In this document: positions 45,342 through 56,999 of the stretch, piece by piece
Position numbering within the stretch: position 1 is the stretch's first letter
Layout: each line of letters begins with the position of its first letter
Assembly: GCA_033980235.1 (NCBI GenBank)
Contig: CM067070.1
Coordinates: forward strand, 22,936,699-23,000,698
Direction: 5' to 3'
Length of the DNA: 64,000 bases
Source: Diadema setosum
Taxonomy: Eukaryota; Echinodermata; Echinoidea; Diadematoida; Diadematidae
Translations under genes and position numbers: made by a program
The notes under the pieces: model-generated
The model's input: only the letters and a program-made list of their open reading frames with translations
Told to the model about the DNA's origin: nothing
Database searches by the model: none

Positions 45342-45930
45342 TTATAGTCGGTAACTCGCGTTACATGCCGGTAACTCGCGTTACATGGTAACTCGCGTTA
45401 CACTTTTCATTGACATTTTTTAATGTGATAACAGGGTTTATTCAAGTCAACATCCTGTGCACAATATCAGGGTGTGATGAATTTAGAAAATTATGATTCC
45501 CAACAAATTACCTCCACTGCTTCCTTCAGAATGAAAAATATTTCTTGTTTCGGTAACTCGCGTTACACTTCTCAAGGGCTGAACTTTCATGTGGTGATGA
45601 AAAATTTTTGAAGGTGGCATAAACATTTCCTCATGGGATAATTAAGTAGAACCAATTTGCTTCTGTCAAATAAATTAATTGAAGTGCTAGCAAGAATTTT
45701 TCTAATAAAAAAATGTATATTAAGTTAAGCATGCATTTTAGCAATTTGGATGACTGAAAAATTGTCTTCTACATTTGCAGCTGTTTCTCTGGAAATATTT
45801 GACCGATTGATATAATTCTTTGAGTTTCTTTAACTTCAATATATGGGTAATACATAATGAGTAATTCTTTTGCAATATGATAAACTTGAAATTTTAGTGC
45901 CATGTCCACATTCCCATGGAATTGCCCCTT
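45342..45930. repeat. Right cluster of the 15-mer GGTAACTCGCGTTAC
   Basis: Exact copies at 45350, 45370, 45387 and 45552, immediately outside the right inverted arm. The region ends near CATGGAATTGCCCC (45913-45926), inverse of the GGGGCAATTCCA at 28566. CTTG lies next to both ends, possibly a short duplication. Confidence 0.68.
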
Positions 45931-46900
45931 GCCTCAAATGTTCAATTCTCGGGAAAAAAAAAAACAACAACACAGTAGACGGAGAGAGGAGCGAAAGTTG
46001 TGCATCGGCTTTCTTCCCATGTTTTAAGGTAGGCATTCGATTTTACCTGTCTTTGTTGTATGTTTTCTTCCGGCAAAAAAAAACCCCACTAGATTGCCGT
46101 ATGATCTCACTTTCGTCTAGAAACATAAACAAGAAACTGTAACAAAATAAATCAAAAACAGACCTTTCCCTGCTTTTTCTTATTGACTTCTTCCTGCAAA
46201 GTGCATAGATACGATATCCGGTATCACGCTGTCTTTTTTATGAAAGACCGCAATTGATTAATGACGGGGTATAAAATGATTACTTTTGACTAGTAGAAAA
46301 TCTAGTTACAATGTATTTGACATTCTATTCAGCAGAACAAGTCAGATAGGTGTCAGATGTTTATTTCCATATTGAAAAGAGTCGGTAGAGATTCCCACAA
46401 TAACGAAACGGTACTCTCTTTATTTTGCTGACATTTTTAATTAGTTGGTACGAAATTTGATACAAAATGATAACTTCATATGGACTTCTGGAATAGATTC
46501 GTAAACTTTTCGTCTTTCCATAATACTTTGGCCATGGGATAGCTACTGTGGCTACCGCTGTAAATGGTAGAAATGTTGAAAAATATCTATTGTCTTTACT
46601 CATTCATTCATATATTTTTTTCTTACACTTTATTTTTTGTGTATTTCTTTAACTATACGATTTATCGAAATACATATCTTGTCTTTTACCTTTCATGGGT
46701 GGATGAAATTAAAGCACAATTGAATTGAATCGAACGTTCCATTTAAAAGACTTCTATAATATAAACTATCATTCTGTGTGTGCGTGTTTGTGTATTGTAT
46801 ACATTTTATAAAGTTGTCAGGTTTAAGGGGCACAAAACGTACATGCTGGTGTGTATAAATGGAACATTATGAGGAGGCTATACAGTATACTATAGTGCTC
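45931..46900. other. Intergenic or intronic DNA, no gene recognised
   Basis: AT-rich sequence with A and T runs. Short frames have no recognisable domain. Confidence 0.45.
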
Positions 46901-47273
46901 TTTATATAACGCCTGGAGAGATCCTTGTCATTTGATTGGTTGTTTGACATTGATCATTCGGCCCATTTCACTATGACATCATCATCCGAGCAATTGTGGC
47001 TCCATTTTACCGTGCAATTTTGGATCCATACTCTCGCTGAGAGCCCGGCACACACGCGTGTAAAACGCTTGCGTTTGCAGTGTGTGTACTAGATACATGT
47101 ACAGTGTAGTATGCTACAGCGCGCTAGAAGCTTGCGTTTGCAGTGTGTGTATGCGACAGTGCGCTAGCTGCGTAAAGCGCTCAGCGAACACTCTCGCCAT
47201 CTTAGATTCTCTCTTTGTTTCTAAATTAATAAAACATCAAATGACAAGGATCTATTTTAGGCGTTATATAAAA
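46901..47273. mobile_element. MITE with TTTATATAACGCC ends
   Basis: TTTATATAACGCCTGG and AGGCGTTATATAAA are inverted ends, and GATCCTTGTCATTTGA faces TCAAATGACAAGGATC further in. The centre has a duplicated GCTTGCGTTTGCAGTGTGTG. Confidence 0.85.
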
Positions 47274-47438
47274 CAAATAATAAATGTTTTTCATTCGTGC
47301 GATGGACAGAATATTTCATTCGGTGAAAGATGAAATGTTTGATCCATTCAACTCGGTTGCGCCTCGTTGAATGGATCATTTCATCTTTCACCTCCTGAAA
47401 TATTCTGTCCATTGCACTCATAAACATTCATTATTTGT
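47274..47438. repeat. 165-bp foldback
   Basis: ACAAATAATAAATGTTTTTC, GGACAGAATATTTCA and GAAAGATGAAATG on the left face their inverses on the right around GTTGCGCCTCG. It abuts the preceding MITE. Confidence 0.85.
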
Positions 47439-47522
47439 ATGATAATGTCCGTAGAAATAACAGTAGGGCCTATGTTATTTTTTATCTCATTGTTTGTAAA
47501 ATTTCCAAACTTTGCAGAGTAG

Positions 47523-47570
47523 GAATGAAGTTTCCCATGAAACTGAAGAGGCGATCTCCATGGTCTAGAG
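47523..47570 (+). CDS. Candidate cytoplasmic exon of Ig gene 1
   Basis: 48 bp between ttgcagagtag and AGAG|GTAAGT, phase 1 to 1, fitting the phase left open by the transmembrane exon. Would encode the basic GMKFPMKLKRRSPWSRG, suitable for a membrane-proximal tail. No homology evidence, and the acceptor is one of three nearby AGs. The intron would be 20.9 kb and contain the foldback structure. Confidence 0.35.
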
Positions 47571-47613
47571 GTAAGTGCGTTGTAAATATCAGAGTAATTG
47601 AAGCCGATATTAG

Positions 47614-48050
47614 CTTAAAGGGGTGGTACAGTTTCCGTTGAGATGGGGCTTCTGCAGGTTTCTAACGTTTTTTAATTATGACTTTTTGAGAAAATGAGAA
47701 GCCTCTTATGAAGTCATGAAAGAGCATACAATTCTAAGACGAATTCAAAGTTGTTGCTTTTTTATTTATAAAAATCGATTTCGTAATGGCTGAGATATCA
47801 AAAACAATGTAATTCTTATAAAAAGCGGGACACTCCCTTTTTATTACGATCGCTTTATTTTACTTTGTTTTGATATCTCAGCCGTTTCAAAACCAATTTT
47901 CATGAATAAACTTTGAATTTCTCTTAGAATTGTAGGCCTATGCTCTTAAAACATTTCACGAAGTGGTTTCAAGGTATCTTGCAAAGAGTTAAAAGCTGAG
48001 TCCTCTCCTCAACCAATTCTATTTACATTCCCTTAAAACCGAAAGTTAAA
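47614..48050. mobile_element. Element with AAAGGGGTGGTACAGTTTC end at a TTAA
   Basis: Left end AGGGGTGGTACAGTTTC follows TTAA. The same end occurs inverted at about 63454-63471 (GAAACTGTACCATCCC then TTTAA). Inside, TGATATCTCAGCCGTT faces GGCTGAGATATCA. The right end is uncertain. Confidence 0.6.
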
Positions 48051-49232
48051 GAGTCACTGCAATGGCGATAGTACGGCAGAATCAATTCATTTTAGTTTCA
48101 TTTTATTTCAACGCTCGCTCAGCCAGGGGCTGTTATTCTGCAAATCCGTGCATACAATATAAAAGAAAAAGATAGTGAGCCTCATCAGACTAAAAGGCTA
48201 TAAGGCTGACATTGACACAAAAGGGGGAATACCGCAGTATGGGGATTGAAATCATTGTTGTTTGTGTTGAGTTATACATAATAAACCATTGTGTCTGTAA
48301 ACGGGAGAATAACGAGCAGTGTAGACAAAAGGACCTTGTACCACCTGTTACAGACACTGAGCATGACAGTCATTACATCTATCTAAAACGCTACTTGCAC
48401 CGTCAAAGTTCATGTTGCAGTGTGTACATAGTCATGCGTGTTTCCCTATAGTATAACGCTGAACATCAGCATTTTGTAGGCCTAGGGTACCATTCCCGTG
48501 TCGGGCAGATGCGTGTACTTATCTCTACACATGAATCTGAAAATATAGTGACCATTGTATTTGCAAAAGGAGAATGATGATACTCAGGAGGGATTTGATT
48601 GCAGAATTGATCTGAGGTGTAAAAATGGGACGATGATGCTGATATAGCTGCTCCAAACACAAACTTGTTAGAATATTGATGCTTCCAGGAAGGACATCAC
48701 CCACTACATATTTTTCGCTATTCCATAAATTTCGCGAGGTAACGTCGGTATTAGGTGTTGCATTTCATGCTACCGTAATAAATTGTGTGTTTAATGATCT
48801 GTGATAATTGTAAGTTGGAATAATCTGTAGATAATGATGGCTAAACTAAAAAACGTCGTAATGCAATATCCCATGAAAGCTCTCGTGAGAATTTCCCTTC
48901 ATTAAACGTATACCTATAGGGAGTTAAAGTGTGTTGGTAAATCAGCACGTTCCTTAGTGCATTCAAAGTATGAGGGAGACATAAAAACGTAAAGGGATCA
49001 TTATTGTATGTTGTTGACCTTTGGACTTGTTGATCCTTATGATGTATAATGGAAAGACATATGATTTTAATGATGATGATGTACCATAATCCTATTAATG
49101 TCCGTGCGTGTGTTGGGGGGGGGGGCTGAGGGAAGGGCTGGTCTGTAGGAGTGGAATAATTCTAAAGAAGGCTCTGAATGTTATCCCAAGATAATCAGCA
49201 CTGATATTTATTTACCTATTCTTCTTCTTTAG
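48051..49232. other. Unannotated DNA
   Basis: No domain recognised. A G run occurs at about 49117-49126. If the flanking exons are real, most of this belongs to an Ig gene 1 intron. Confidence 0.4.
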
Positions 49233-49306
49233 GGAACATGGTCCGAAGGTGTGTGCAACAACAAGCTGTCTTGGAGCCCGAAGCCTGGATCAAGATGTAT
49301 ATATGA
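49233..49306 (+). CDS. Candidate terminal exon of Ig gene 1
   Basis: Strong acceptor (ctattcttcttctttag), phase 1 entry, encoding GNMVRRCVQQQAVLEPEAWI then KMYI and TGA at 49304. An AATAAA follows at 49335. With the other four exons the total is 738 bp in frame (245 aa). Linkage to Ig gene 1 is inference from phase and position only; it could belong to another transcript. Confidence 0.38.
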
Positions 49307-49334
49307 AAATGTTTGCAAATTTTTGGAAAGCATG

Positions 49335-49340
49335 AATAAA
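49335..49340 (+). terminator. AATAAA polyadenylation signal
   Basis: Hexamer 29 bp after the candidate terminal stop codon, within catgaataaaacatgtg. Supports a 3' end here but is not proof. Confidence 0.45.
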
Positions 49341-49499
49341 ACATGTGAATTACTTTGAAAGCCCGAGTATGCAGTCTTCTTAATTTGGCTGGAAGTATCG
49401 GAAAGTGGAAAGAGAAATTGGAAACAGAATTTATTTACTTGTCATGTAAAACAGATAAGAGCGTTCACGTATGCGAAGTACCCTGTACGTACGGGGATG

Positions 49500-49550
49500 T
49501 GGTGTGTGTGTGTGTGTGCGTGTGTGTGCGTGTGTGAGTGCGTGTGTGTT
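49500..49550. repeat. (GT)n microsatellite
   Basis: GTGTGTGTGTGTGCGTGTGTG run. Confidence 0.95.
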
Positions 49551-49709
49551 CTTGCCTAGTGTGACCGTGTAGAATGTAGAGACTACATCAGAGACCTATG
49601 AACAACTTGTACATAGATATAGATAATATTTATTATAATTATACATATACATGTATCATAGGCCTATATGATAAATTATAAAATATTATATACATAAGTT
49701 ATAAATAAT

Positions 49710-49835
<126 letters not shown>

Positions 49836-50137
49836 TAGCTTATGTTTATATATGCTACCAGTCTCGAATTATGATAAATTGTAAATACATGTATCAGCTT
49901 TTCATCGAGATTTTTTTCTCCACGCTCGTTTTCACAAAATCTGTTTCATCTCGTACATAACATCACACAGAAATTCTAGTTTTAGATGGTGCGAATGTAG
50001 TCACGTAAACACAGTATGAAGTACATGTAAACGTAAATAGAGAGGAAGTATAATTATGTGTCTGTGTGATAAGATGAATATTCACAAGGTATATGAGAGT
50101 AAATGTGAGAGAGAGATGGAGAGAAAAAAACTGTGAA

Positions 50138-50546
50138 AGGGGATGGCTAGTAACTGACCAGTGGGAATCAGTGGGATGCGTGTTCAAATCCTTGTGGGAT
50201 TCATTTAAGAGTATATTATATAATTATATATCTATTGTGTGAAAATTATTTGCTTCAGCCAGAAATACTCAAGTAATGTGCAGTTCAATGTTTCCAGGCT
50301 ACCATGCCTGTACAGTGACGGGGTGATCGTTAACGGCCCTCTAACGATCGCCCGACACTGTTTACAGGCATGCTAACCTGGAAACATTGAACTGCCCATT
50401 ACTTGAATATGAGATCATTCTGAAGTAAATAATTTTCACACAGCAATACATATATAATATACTCTTAAATGAATCCCACGAGCATACGAACAATTATCCT
50501 CCAGCATTCCCACTGATTCCAACTGATCAGTTACTAGCCATTCTCT
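50138..50546. mobile_element. Palindromic TTAA MITE, copy 4
   Basis: Arms AGGGGATGGCTAGTAACTGA and inverse, TTAA at 50547. The centre has GTTAACGGCCCTCTAACGATC. Longest clean copy of the family. Confidence 0.9.
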
Positions 50547-50551
50547 TTAAT

Positions 50552-50920
50552 GTGTCAAGGTATTTTTTCAAAGGCTTTGTTTACCATTACAGTTGAAACG
50601 AAAACCTATAGGGATAGAAATCAAAAGTGTCAAAAAAGGTTAATCATACTAGTATATCGTCAAATATAAAAAATGTGAACAATGGTTATAATATGTAAAT
50701 TGTTAACCAGATAAACTATCTATAGCTATGGTTTAGTGAGGAAAATAGTGATATAGCCTTATATTTTAGGCTTTATTACAACATTTTTATATGGTAGGAT
50801 GTTTTTTAATACAAGTGACCTTTATACACATATGCGTCGAAATAATGCGATAACTCGAACTTTAAAAAAATAAATAAATCACTGCTCCCAATGATAAACA
50901 GGAACTTTACATGGCTTATT
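50552..50920. repeat. 370-bp dispersed repeat, copy B
   Basis: Ordered matches to 40235-40600 (see that entry). Directly follows the TTAA MITE. Confidence 0.8.
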
Positions 50921-51649
50921 TCCACTTGATTTTGTCACTGGCAGAGGGCAACTACACACTTTCCTGAATAATGACATTATAGCAAACAATATTTTGCACA
51001 TAGAAAGAAAATGATCAGAAGACGGCCAATAAAAAAAAAAAAAACATGAAAATAATGACATAGAAACATTTCCTATGCATATTCGAGACGATAAGACTCT
51101 CCAACAGCATCTAAATAGAACTGTCGGGCACCAGTTTGATTACTGGTATTATATTTTCATTATTTCTGCCTGACAGATATTAACACATCACTTTGCATGA
51201 TACACAAATTCATTTATCATTATGACTATACAGCTTTGCATAATAGGGCCTATAAGAGAATAAGAAGAGATCGAGACAGAAAGCATTAGATATACATAAG
51301 CCTTCAAAGAAAATCAAATTACCATGCAGCAGGGTACGAAACAAGCAAAGCCTAAAATTCATGGGCCTTCATTCATGTCATTGAATACGTATGCGGGAAA
51401 ACAAATACATACATATTTTTTTAATCAGTAACTATAAATGCAGGCCTACTTAGCTACAACGAAACAAACTTTCACAAAACAAATCTTCACAGGTAATGGT
51501 TACAGAAAGGAAGGGAAAATAAAAGTGGAAATTAAGGAGAAAGAGCAGGACTAAAAGAGAAAGAAAGACTGTAGAAAGACTCCTCGTTCACTGTACAACA
51601 GGTGCGGTAAATATCGTCACATGCTATTTTTACTCCCTTGTGGGACTTT
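50921..51649. other. Intergenic, no gene recognised
   Basis: AT-rich; nothing specific seen. Confidence 0.5.
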
Positions 51650-51654
51650 CCCGG

Positions 51655-53926
51655 GGGGTGTTTCACAAAGATTTAAGCTTGACTTAACTCATGCGTAAAT
51701 CCCCAAACCCTGCGTAAATCCCTAAGTCCTGCGTAAATTTACGCAGGACTTTGAATCCTGTTTCACAAAGCTTAAGTCATGCGTAAGTCCCACCAAGTCC
51801 TGCGTAACTCTACGCATGGCCTGAAGCCATGCGTAAAGTTAGACTTAAATTCCAAAATGGGAAGTTCAAAAGCATAATCAACTCCTAATATTCATTAATT
51901 TCTTCCACTTTATCTTATCCTGAGTGAGATGGCAGTATTTTTAACAAACTAGAGAATCACTAGTTTCGTAGGGGGTCTACTCCTACACTATTCACTGAAC
52001 AATGGTCCAAATTAAAAATAGTCATAAAAATAGATCCCTACCTACAAATGTACTGATAGTTTGAACTGTTAAGTTAAACCAAAATTTTAGCTCATATAGA
52101 GCTATATAATCTACATGTATCTGGACTTTGGAAATTAATTATATTTCTACCAATCCTTTCTTACCTGTGTTATCGTCTTAGCTGCTTACCCATGAATATT
52201 AATGCATGCCTATCCATTATAAATATCATGCATTCACAACAAATTAGAAAAACCTAACAAATTAGTTAGACCTATACTTGTTAGAAATATTATACCTCTT
52301 GTGTACAAGACGGGGCTGTGTCTATCTACACTAACTGGTTAGACCGATAAATTTGTCTCTTGTTCGGTAGCTTAATTGTATCTGTACAGTCGGTAAAAGT
52401 AATACGGTCGACTGCATTAGCGACCGTATAAATACAGTTAACAAGAGGCTACCCGACAAGAGGCAGATTTATTGGTCTACCTCTACACATGACTGCCAAT
52501 GAAATTAACCAAGTTTCCACTTCTACGGTACCAGTTACATCTTAATGAATGCTTTTTTTTTTCCTGGAAGCAAAAAACAAAACAAAATAAGACATAACAA
52601 CGGTTAGCCAATAGACAGTCACCTCTGCCTCGCATCAAAGGCTATGGTAACGTATGTTACATGGAAAACGTTAGAGGTCTAGTAGTTTCTATGCCTAATC
52701 TTGATTGATGCAGTTCTCAAACACATTCCAAAATCCGAAAACGCATAAATTCATCAATTACTTCCCAATTCAACTCAGGGCCCAGCCATTCGACTTTAAA
52801 ATTCGACCAAGTGAGATAGCCATTAGCCATGATTTATTATGGTTCTAACTAACCTTATACATGCAGACTAGGGGCGAGGGCAATCATGCACTTTGTTTTC
52901 TTCAAAATCATGAAGATGTGGCACTGTGCCCCTATCTTGATTAATAACACAGTGCACAGACTCTACACTAACTGTTAGGCATAGCCATGTTTAATTGATA
53001 GTCATACTAATACTAGAACTGATAAGAGTTTATACTTTATATGAAGACATACATGTAACTATACACAGCCCAGTTATTCGCACAGCTATAACAGCGTCTG
53101 GTCGGGCTAATGCAGACATTGTCTAATGACATGATATTAGTAATGAGCAGACTCTACAAATTACAATACAAGTACCGCCCCGGTACAACACACACAGAGT
53201 TCATAATATTCAGTCCCTTCCTAACCTTCGATGAATCATCTCTTGCTCAAATTACATTTAATTTCAAGGACCTACCTAATGACTAACAGATTAAGCTACA
53301 CTCACTTCTGTAGTTACGACCAACCCTAGCTAGTTGGAAAAGCAAACTTCTCTTCGCGTGCAACAAGAGGCTAGCCAGAATCCTCTTCTACCAAGGTCCA
53401 CAGTTTACCAATTGTGCAATGTGAATGGTTGTACAGAATGCAGAGATCATATCAGTGCAGTGCGGATGCCAGCTAGCTGCTGCGAGCTGCACGGTACGAG
53501 CAACCCCATTCATCCTAACTTTCACACAGTCCAATATAAACATGTGGGACTGGATTAAAGAGGCCTCATGCACAAAACATCTCTTATATCAAAATAATCA
53601 TCAAACGAGCAGCTATTCATGTACAAAAGAGAAATAATAGTGAGTCAGTAAATGAGCACTGTGAATAACGAATGATACAGTAATGTCATATGAATCGTAG
53701 TTGCAGAAAATCAAAGCAATTTCCCTTCCAGAAATTACTCAAAAATCATCAGCAGACAACAAATGGCTAATTTGCATATTTTTGGCTCGTACATTATTAT
53801 TCAAATCGAATAAGTCAGTCTTAGCCTAAGATTGACTTTGTGAAACAGACTTAAAAAGTCGCACTTAGACTAAGATTGACTAGCGCTAAGTCTGACTTAC
53901 TAAGTGCGACCTTTGTGAAACACCCC
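51655..53926. mobile_element. 2.3-kb TIR element, GGGGTGTTTCACAAAG ends
   Basis: GGGGTGTTTCACAAAG and CTTTGTGAAACACCCC are perfect inverted ends. CCCGG flanks both sides (51650-51654 and 53927-53931). Near the left end, CATGCGTAA and CCTGCGTAA motifs are repeated; near the right end, GACTTA/TAAGTC motifs, so the subterminal repeats differ. The interior has no intact transposase; the frame at 53334-53558 is not recognisable. Likely a decayed or non-autonomous DNA transposon. Confidence 0.85.
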
Positions 53927-54079
53927 CCCGGACAGGTACTCATTGCTCAATGTGCGAAGTACAAAATAAATATTGCTCACAATCGGCATTGAATTGAGCA
54001 TTATTGCTATACAAGCCAGATTTCACGAATATGCATTGCTCGTGCCTATGATACCTCTCACCTCCCTGATGATACCTGA

Positions 54080-54122
54080 TACGGATGTGTTTGTGTGTGT
54101 GTGTGTGTGTGTGCGCGCGCGC
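54080..54122. repeat. (GT)n then (GC)n microsatellite
   Basis: GTGTGTGTGTGTGTGTGCGCGCGCGCG-type run, able to adopt Z-DNA. Confidence 0.93.
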
Positions 54123-54141
54123 GAGTCGGTGTGTATACGAG

Positions 54142-54175
54142 CAGGGAGGTGAGAGGGATTCCTCTCACCTCCCTG
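54142..54175. repeat. Perfect 15-bp hairpin
   Basis: CAGGGAGGTGAGAGG, loop GATT, CCTCTCACCTCCCTG. One arm sequence, CCTCTCACCTCCCTG, occurs again at 54053-54068. Confidence 0.92.
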
Positions 54176-54850
54176 GTACGAGTGATTTTGTATACAAATT
54201 GTGTCTGCGTCTGTTTGTCGGTCTGTCTGTTAGAGGGGAGCTGCAGGGAGGGGGCTCTTATGAGCGAAAAGTATGTGAGGGGGGGGGGGTCTGCAGTTAA
54301 GCTGCTTTGTATTCAGTTACATATAATTTTTCTTTTGTCGTGCATGATAACGAATAGCAGTAAAACGTTAGACGTTTATGTACAGCAAAACCCCTTTAAG
54401 GTTTTCTCCGAAAATATATGCCACAATGATTTTCATGTATAATCTTAGACGCAAATTCTTGACAAAGTTAAAAGAAGGGGGGAAAAAAGATGCGAATATA
54501 TTTGGTCAATATTGTTTAAACCATTTCAGTGCTGACAATACCAGGCTGGTGTACGTCAAACGGGAATGTACCCCACTGATGCTCAAAGGTTTAGTCCCCG
54601 TACCTATAGATGTTCCAAAATGGCGTGTCCACCACCGATAGCAAAATGGTTCGTGGTAAGCTTCAGCCAATTGATTTCCAGTGGGTAGTCCTAGTGCAGT
54701 ACACGACCATGTGCTTGGAGGCACCAGAGAAAGCGAGAATGGGGAGACGAGTTTTTAAACAAATAATTATTATCATGTCATTTGTGACCGTGTAATTCCC
54801 TTTAACAACCACCACCACCCCCACCCCCACCCCCATAGTCAGCGGGGAGG

Positions 54851-54939
54851 GTAGCCTTTTGTTAGGGCCCTCTCGCTGTCTGGTGAAGAGAGCCCAGCTG
54901 CTCGCCCATTACAGCGAGAGGGCCTTGACAAAAGGCTAC
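54851..54939. repeat. 29-bp-arm foldback
   Basis: GTAGCCTTTTGTTAGGGCCC continuing to CGCTGT faces ACAGCGAGAGGGCCTTGACA continuing to GGCTAC, with a 31-bp loop. One or two mismatches. Confidence 0.9.
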
Positions 54940-55027
54940 GGGGAGGGCTGACTTTCAGTCGCTGGTTCGCTGACATGTTGTAGCGTAGCAGATAGAGAGT
55001 GGGATGCAGACAAAAGACAAAAAGAAA

Positions 55028-55028
<1 letters not shown>

Positions 55029-55062
<34 letters not shown>
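55029..55062. repeat. (CA)n microsatellite
   Basis: Uninterrupted CA run next to a short TIR element. Confidence 0.95.
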
Positions 55063-55064
<2 letters not shown>

Positions 55065-55208
55065 CAGGGGCGGATCCAGGAATTCAATAAAGAGGGGGCG
55101 CCTCTGCAAAATGAAAGGGGGCGCACGCGCCCCTCCCCGTTTTTTTCTTTTCATTTCTTTTGATTTAACAAAAAATAAGGGGACGCCCGGTGCATCCCCC
55201 CCCCCTAG
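55065..55208 (+). mobile_element. Short TIR element, third GGATCCAGGAATTC copy
   Basis: CAGGGGCGGATCCAGGAATT at the left, GGGGGCGC and GCGCCCC blocks inside. The right end decays into a C run before CTAGCTGACC. Confidence 0.75.
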
Positions 55209-55360
55209 CTGACCACCAACTGACCACTGCATACAGACACAATGACAGACAGTGGGAGAGGGAGAAAGAGGGCAAAGTGCAACCGTGGAGGTTAGACGAT
55301 GTATTCCGCTGTAGGACCTGTAAACTGACCGGTCCAAGTTCAAGACTGTATACGCAGGCC

Positions 55361-55515
55361 CTGGGGCGGATCCAGGAATTCCGTAAAGGAAGGGGGCGCA
55401 AACAATACGATGCTACTTCCGGGTTTCATCTCACTTTTTTTTTCTTTTTAGTTATTTATTTTAACAACAAATTAAGAGGGGGCGGGCGCCCAGTGCGCCC
55501 CTGATCCGCCACTGG
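55361..55515 (+). mobile_element. Short TIR element, most complete copy
   Basis: CTGGGGCGGATCCAGGAATT at the left and GCGCCCCTGATCCGCCACTG at the right. Best pair of ends for the family. Confidence 0.8.
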
Positions 55516-56171
55516 TACGTACCACACGGCCACTTAAAAGTTATTTCCCTCTCCGATAACATTCAAGAATCATTTTCCTACCAGTACTTACGCTTAGCAA
55601 CGTATCACATGGCTCAGTGTGATCATGGAGCTATAGTTAGTAGCTCCATGGTGTAATGTAAGCAATCATATTGTGAGAGTGCAGTCCTCGCAGTTTTGTC
55701 ACAGCTTGGAGGTATTTGAGAACGAGCGATTGGTGGATTGAGTAAACATTTTAATTCTTTTTTAAACATGTTGTAATTGTATAACTGTTGATTGAAATGA
55801 GGATGGCAATTCTCGTGATTGTACAGCCGTCTTCCCAGTTGTACTGCTTCAGTTGTTCAATCAAGGAATGGTTTGGGAGAATTTATTTAGAAAGAGCAGT
55901 CCACCGACAATAACGAAGCAATGAACCATTTCAGTGATGACATGGGTGCCAGTGATGTACTTCAAGCGCGACTGCACCTCACCGACACTGAAGGGAAATC
56001 CCCCAAACAAGAGTGAAGGTCCCTATTCCACCGAGTTGCTCGATTAGCCTCAAATTTTTCAATTTCAGTCATGCTCTAAACTGGAGTGTAGTCTTCATTG
56101 GGTACACGATCATGTATGCTTATATAGATCGAAGCAGAAGAGATAGGGGGTTTGGTGAACAGAGGTTTTGT

Positions 56172-56202
56172 TTTCTTCTTCTTCTTCTTCTTCTTCTTTT
56201 TA
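56172..56202. repeat. (TTC)n microsatellite
   Basis: About eight TTC units. Confidence 0.95.
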
Positions 56203-56399
56203 AAGAATATTGTATCAAGATATTTTCTCTAATCGTGGAAGTCCTGCACCCCTCCCCCACCCCCCCCCCCCAAAAAAAAGTCTAAGGGGAGGGTGTTACA
56301 TTTTGGATAGGCGTAAAGGCTGGAGAAATTAGAGAGTGAGAGAGGGAAAGGAAGAGAGGGAGAGAGAAGTGTACCTAGGGCTGTTGGTATACAACTGCA

Positions 56400-56665
56400 T
56401 ATGAATATGCATTAGTTTCAGTCAACTGTCACGTCCAACCACCAATAGACGCAAGGAAGTGGGAAGCAAAGAGCGTAGTTCAGTGCACTCATCTGCGAAC
56501 ATTCGCGAATCATTTCACCCACCCCCCCCCCCCCCCGCAATCTGTTCTTCCGAGTAAGCCGGAACCAATCATTCATAATTGGCTGTATATTGTTTGCAAA
56601 CAGTATCATAGATAGTGCAGTACGTCCTCGCGTTGGTATACGGATACATGTATGTCCTTGCTTTA
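56400..56665 (+). promoter_or_regulatory. Presumed Ig gene 2 upstream region with heat-shock-element-like motif
   Basis: CGAACATTCGCGAAT at 56496-56510 is three alternating nGAAn/nTTCn pentamers in the context CTGCGAACATTCG, matching Ig gene 1 at 21972-21990. ATGAATATGCATTAG (56400) matches ATGAATATTTATTAG (21912). Subtracting the inserted transposon and its TTA duplication leaves 235 bp from motif to start codon, against 223 bp in Ig gene 1. Role inferred. Confidence 0.5.
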
Positions 56666-56999
56666 AGCCCCAGTCACATAATGCTCTGCGTCTGGCGTTA
56701 CGTCCAAAAAAAGTCATTTTTTCCGCGGACCCCCGCGGATCCTTTGCCGTCACCAGAAATTTGTACAAAACATGCGGGCAAAAAATGCGGGCGATACGGA
56801 CAGATACGACCAGATGCGAATACTTGCGTCCACTTGCGGATATTCTTACGAATTGGCACATAATAGTTCTGAACACCTGCGGAGAGTTGCGGATATTTTC
56901 GGATAATTACGCATAGTTACAGATTGTTATTAATGATTATGGACAATTTGGTTTTCTCTTACGATTCCTGCTAAGTCAGTGTATTATGACAGCAAGGTT

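Noticed and set aside
55173..55343. Possible Cys/His-rich reading near 55290-55343
   Set aside because: Short, between two MITE copies, no splice or domain support.
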